Below are positions 60,934 through 64,000 of a DNA stretch of 64,000 bases, piece by piece. Position numbers and translations under genes: made by a program. Under the pieces are notes generated by a model, which made no database searches, was not told where the DNA came from, and saw only the letters and a list, made by a program, of their open reading frames with translations. Each line of letters opens with the position of its first letter. The stretch's first letter is position 1. The stretch is from Streptomyces sp. SAT1 (lineage in GTDB: Bacteria > Actinomycetota > Actinomycetes > Streptomycetales > Streptomycetaceae). Location of the stretch: the NCBI RefSeq assembly GCF_001654495.1, contig NZ_CP015849.1, positions 992,001 through 1,056,000 of the forward strand, written 5' to 3'.

Positions 60934-61019
60934 ACCGAGCCGCGCCGCGCCTCCCGCTCCCTTCCCGCTCGCCCTCCCCTCCCCCGGACGGCCCCGCATC
61001 CTGGACGATCGCCTCATGA
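60930..61019 (+). other. 29-codon bridging ORF between modB and modC
   Basis: An ATG overlapping the modB stop (ATGA at 60930) opens a 29-codon Pro/Ser/Arg-rich frame whose TGA overlaps the modC ATG at 61016. It may carry ribosomes across the 82-base gap for translational coupling. As this frame is open over a long shadow region, chance cannot be excluded. Confidence 0.4.
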
Positions 61020-62107
61020 CCGACATCGACGAGACCGCGCACCGGGTCCGCGCAGGCGACGGGCCCGACACCGGACTCGACGCCCACCTCGTCGTCGACC
61101 GGGGCGGCTTCCGGCTCGACGTGCCCCTGACCGCCGCGCCCGGCGAGGTCGTGGCGCTGCTCGGCCCGAACGGCGCCGGGAAGACCACCGCCCTGCGCGC
61201 CCTGGCCGGACTGGTCCCGCTGACCGGCGGGCGGCTGCGGCTGGACGGCGCCGAGCTGGAGCGCACACCGCCGGAGAAGCGCCCGGTCGGGGTCGTCTTC
61301 CAGGACTATCTGCTCTTCCCGCACCTGTCCGCCCTGGACAACGTGGCCTTCGGCCCGCGCTGCCAGGGCGCGACCAGGGCCGAGGCCCGCGCACAGGCCG
61401 CCGAGTGGCTGGCGCGCATGGGCCTGGCCGATCACGCCGGGGCCAAACCGCGCCGGCTCTCCGGGGGCCAGGCCCAGCGGGTGGCCGTGGCCCGCGCGCT
61501 GGCCACCCGGCCGCGGCTGCTGCTCCTGGACGAGCCGCTCGCCGCGCTGGACGCCCGCACCCGGCTGGAGGTGCGCGCCCAGCTCCGCCGGCACCTCGCC
61601 GAGTTCGAGGCGGTGGCCGTGCTGGTCACGCACGACCCGCTGGACGCGATGGTGCTGGCCGACCGGCTCGTGGTCGTCGAGCACGGCCGGGTGGTGCAGG
61701 AGGGCACCCCCCCGGAGATCGCCCGCCGGCCGCGCACCGACTACATCGCGCAGCTCGTCGGTCTGAACCTGTACCGCGGGCGCGCCGGGGGGCACCTGGT
61801 GCGGCTGGAGTCCGGCACCGCTCTCACCACCACCGAGAAGCTCACCGGACCGGCCTTCGTCGCCTTCCCGCCGGGCGCGGTCACCCTCCACCGGGAGCGC
61901 CCCGCCGACACCAGCGCGCGCAATCTGTGGCGCTGCGAGGTCGCCGGTCTGGAGACGCACGGCGACCGGATCCGCGCCGACCTCACCGGCGAACTCGCCC
62001 TCGCCGCCGATCTGACGACGGTCGCCGCCGCCGAGCTCGGGCTGGAGCCGGGCGCCGGGGTCTGGGCGGCCGTCAAGGCGGCCCAGACCCACGCCTACCC
62101 GGCCTGA
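61016..62107 (+). CDS. modC: Molybdate ABC transporter ATP-binding protein ModC
   Basis: 363 residues. Walker A GPNGAGKTT near residue 48, Q-loop VFQDYLLFPHL, signature LSGGQAQRVAVARAL near 145, Walker B RLLLLDEPLAALDART. The C-terminal 75 residues form a TOBE/Mop-type domain (NLWRCEVAGLETHGDRIRADLTGELALAADL). It powers the ModAB transporter. The last gene of the operon, ended by a strong hairpin. Confidence 0.96.
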   Translation: MTDIDETAHRVRAGDGPDTGLDAHLVVDRGGFRLDVPLTAAPGEVVALLGPNGAGKTTALRALAGLVPLTGGRLRLDGAELERTPPEKRPVGVVFQDYLLFPHLSALDNVAFGPRCQGATRAEARAQAAEWLARMGLADHAGAKPRRLSGGQAQRVAVARALATRPRLLLLDEPLAALDARTRLEVRAQLRRHLAEFEAVAVLVTHDPLDAMVLADRLVVVEHGRVVQEGTPPEIARRPRTDYIAQLVGLNLYRGRAGGHLVRLESGTALTTTEKLTGPAFVAFPPGAVTLHRERPADTSARNLWRCEVAGLETHGDRIRADLTGELALAADLTTVAAAELGLEPGAGVWAAVKAAQTHAYPA

Positions 62108-62130
62108 CCCGGGCGGGCCCGCGCACACGG

Positions 62131-62174
62131 GAGGGGCCCCGCACCGGCCGCTGCGGGCCGGGGCGGGGCCCCTC
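62131..62174. terminator. Strong bidirectional terminator between modC and gcvP
   Basis: GAGGGGCCCCGC at 62131-62142 pairs with GCGGGGCCCCTC at 62163-62174, and inner arms CGGCC/GGCCG add pairs. Both convergent genes end within 25 bases of it. Confidence 0.85.
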
Positions 62175-62191
62175 GTGGACGTACCGTCCGC

Positions 62192-64000
62192 TCAGTCCTC
62201 GTACGCGTCCAGCGGCGGGCAGGAGCAGACCAGGTTGCGGTCGCCGAACGCCTGGTCGATCCGGCGCACCGGCGGCCAGTACTTGTCGGCCGTGGAGACA
62301 CCGGCCGGGAAGACGGCCTCCTCGCGGCTGTAGGCGTGCTCCCACTCGCCGCCGAGCGCGGCGGCGGTGTGCGGGGCGTTGCACAGCGGGTTGTCGTCGG
62401 CGGGCCAGGCGCCCGAGCCGACCTTGTCGATCTCGGCCCGGATCGCGATCATCGTGTCGCAGAACCGGTCCAGCTCGGCCAGGTCCTCGGACTCGGTCGG
62501 CTCGATCATCAGCGTCCCGGCCACCGGGAACGACATCGTCGGCGCGTGGAAGCCGTAGTCGATCAGCCGCTTGGCGACGTCGTCCACGCTGACACCGGTC
62601 GCCTTGGTCAGCGGACGCAGGTCGATGATGCACTCGTGGGCGACCAGACCGCCGGGGCCGGTGTAGAGCACCGGGAAGTGCGGCTCCAGGCGCTTGGCGA
62701 TGTAGTTGGCGGACAGCACGGCCACCTGCGTGGCGCGCTTGAGGCCCTCGCCGCCCATCAGCCGGACGTACGCCCAGGAGATGGGCAGGATGCCCGCCGA
62801 GCCCCAGGGCGCGGCGGAGACCGGTCCCACGCCCGTCTCCGGGCCCGCGGCGGGCTGGAGCGGGTGGTTGGGCAGGTACGGCGCGAGGTGCGCGCGTACG
62901 GCGACCGGGCCGACGCCGGGACCGCCGCCGCCGTGCGGGATGCAGAACGTCTTGTGCAGGTTCAGGTGCGAGACGTCGCCGCCGAAGTGGCCCGGCTTGG
63001 CGAGGCCGACCAGGGCGTTGAGGTTGGCGCCGTCGACGTAGACCTGGCCGCCGGCCTCGTGGACCTGGGCGCAGATGTCCGCGACGTGCTCCTCGAACAC
63101 ACCGTGCGTGGACGGGTAGGTGATCATCAGCACGGCGAGCTGCTCGCGGTGCTGCTCGATCTTGGCGCGCAGGTCGTCGACGTCGACCTCGCCGTCCTCG
63201 GCGGTCTTCACCACGACGACCTTCATCCCGGCCATCACCGCGCTGGCGGCGTTGGTGCCGTGCGCGGAGGACGGGATGAGGCAGACGGTGCGCTGCTCGT
63301 CGCCGTTGGCGCGGTGGTAGCCGCGCACGGCGAGCAGACCGGCCAGCTCGCCCTGCGATCCGGCGTTCGGCTGGAGGGAGACCTTGTCGTAGCCGGTGAC
63401 CTCGGCGAGCCGGTCCTCCAGCTCGCGGATGAGGGTGAGGTAGCCCTGCGCCTGCTCGGCGGGGACGAAGGGGTGCAGCTGGCCGAACTCGGGCCAGGTG
63501 ACCGGCTCCATCTCGGTGGTCGCGTTGAGCTTCATGGTGCAGGAGCCCAGCGGGATCATGCCCCGGTCCAGCGCGTAGTCGCGGTCGGCGAGCTTGCGCA
63601 GGTAGCGCAGCATCGCCGTCTCGGAGCGGTGCTGGCTGAAGACGGGGTGGGTGAGGTAGGCGTCGGTGCGCAGCAGGTCCTGGGACAGGACCTGGCCGGC
63701 GGCGGCGTCCAGCGCGTCGATGTCGCCGGTGGCGCCGAAGGCCGACCACACGGTCCGCAGCTGGGCGCGCGTCGTGGTCTCGTCGCAGGCGATCGAGACG
63801 TGGTCGGCGTCGACGAGGCGGAGGTTCACGCCGCCCTCGCGCGCGGCGGCGACGATCTCGGCGGCGCGGCCCTCTGCGCGGACCGTCAGCGTGTCGAAGT
63901 ACGCCCCGTGGACGACGGTGGCGCCGCCCGCCTTCAGGCCCTCGGCGAGGACGGCGGCGTAGCGGTGGGTGCGCAGCGCTATGTCCTTCAGGCCCTCGGG
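62192..64000 (-). CDS. gcvP: Glycine cleavage system P protein, 5' end outside window
   Basis: 602 residues from the C-terminal half and part of the N-terminal half are visible; the frame is open to the right edge, so about 350 N-terminal residues lie outside. The C-terminal PLP domain has [47 protein letters not shown] and the lysine in [18 protein letters not shown]. The ending CPPLDAYED is typical. It decarboxylates glycine and passes the aminomethyl group to the H protein. gcvT and gcvH are not in the window. Confidence 0.96.
   Translation of the reverse strand, partial: PEGLKDIALRTHRYAAVLAEGLKAGGATVVHGAYFDTLTVRAEGRAAEIVAAAREGGVNLRLVDADHVSIACDETTTRAQLRTVWSAFGATGDIDALDAAAGQVLSQDLLRTDAYLTHPVFSQHRSETAMLRYLRKLADRDYALDRGMIPLGSCTMKLNATTEMEPVTWPEFGQLHPFVPAEQAQGYLTLIRELEDRLAEVTGYDKVSLQPNAGSQGELAGLLAVRGYHRANGDEQRTVCLIPSSAHGTNAASAVMAGMKVVVVKTAEDGEVDVDDLRAKIEQHREQLAVLMITYPSTHGVFEEHVADICAQVHEAGGQVYVDGANLNALVGLAKPGHFGGDVSHLNLHKTFCIPHGGGGPGVGPVAVRAHLAPYLPNHPLQPAAGPETGVGPVSAAPWGSAGILPISWAYVRLMGGEGLKRATQVAVLSANYIAKRLEPHFPVLYTGPGGLVAHECIIDLRPLTKATGVSVDDVAKRLIDYGFHAPTMSFPVAGTLMIEPTESEDLAELDRFCDTMIAIRAEIDKVGSGAWPADDNPLCNAPHTAAALGGEWEHAYSREEAVFPAGVSTADKYWPPVRRIDQAFGDRNLVCSCPPLDAYED

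Noticed and set aside
1-64000. tRNA, rRNA, insertion sequences or prophage
   Set aside because: I looked for TPsiC-loop-like sequences, transposase and integrase motifs and att-like duplications and saw none; a tRNAscan and ISfinder search would settle it.

Overview
The window is very GC-rich (third codon positions almost always G or C), uses many GTG starts, has short intergenic gaps, and carries Streptomyces-type families: EF-Tu3, SWIM/DUF6493, DUF5999, ACT-GNAT, and XRE, PadR, MocR and Lrp regulators. It is best read as chromosomal core or near-core DNA of a Streptomyces or close relative. From memory, the gene order (tuf3, uppP, an lnt paralogue, ung, two fabG-like genes, modABC, gcvP) resembles the S. 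coelicolor SCO1290-SCO1378 region; this was not checked. I saw no tRNA, rRNA, CRISPR, insertion sequence or prophage.

Layout. 1-10 kb: end of a SWIM zinc-finger gene coupled to a DUF6493 gene, a membrane-ACT-GNAT protein, a Cys/Met-type PLP enzyme with a divergent Lrp regulator, a DUF885 protein, and a frameshifted rhodanese gene with its own divergent Lrp regulator. 10-20 kb: sbcDC, YigZ, a SixA phosphatase overlapping a degenerate CysRS-like gene, a CoA-binding protein, YbaK, an XRE-cupin regulator, and two left-handed beta-helix proteins. 20-31 kb: DedA, a thioesterase, a Pro/Gln-rich membrane protein, a spermidine-synthase-like protein, tuf3 with a structured leader, a TVP38/uppP pair, a 59-aa protein, an SDR, DUF4291 and an apolipoprotein N-acyltransferase. 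31-44 kb: a Gfo/Idh oxidoreductase, an FAD monooxygenase divergent from a TetR gene with three matching palindromes between them, DinB, a lipoprotein, ung, two fabG-like SDRs behind an operator-like repeat, a HipA-like kinase/DUF3037 pair, LysR/EamA and MocR/PNPOx-like divergent pairs. 44-56 kb: two EamA transporters in tandem (one broken by an in-frame TAG), a 23-bp tandem repeat array, a Clp-N protein, PadR, GNAT, PhzF, CPBP protease, a GCS2-type ligase, DUF5999 and a decayed GH43 glycosidase. 56-64 kb: a large APC permease, an HTH-TOBE regulator, a molybdopterin-fold oxidoreductase, modABC and the 3' part of gcvP.

How genes work together. Clear functional groups are sbcCD (DNA end processing), modABC with the HTH-TOBE regulator and a molybdoenzyme-fold protein (molybdenum supply, sensing and use), the fabG pair (fatty acid or polyketide-type reductions), and the DedA/TVP38/UppP neighbourhood (probable undecaprenyl-phosphate recycling). 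Several regulators sit divergently next to one target with visible repeats between them. Signs of decay are the rhodanese frameshift, the EamA nonsense codon and the GH43 remnant.

The most interesting leads are the three identical-arm operators at 33 kb, helically phased repeats at 40.9 kb, the HipA-like/DUF3037 pair with a collagen-like kinase tail, the dead CysRS-like protein translationally coupled to SixA, the chain of overlapping micro-ORFs at 48.2 kb, and the leader hairpins between the two EamA genes.
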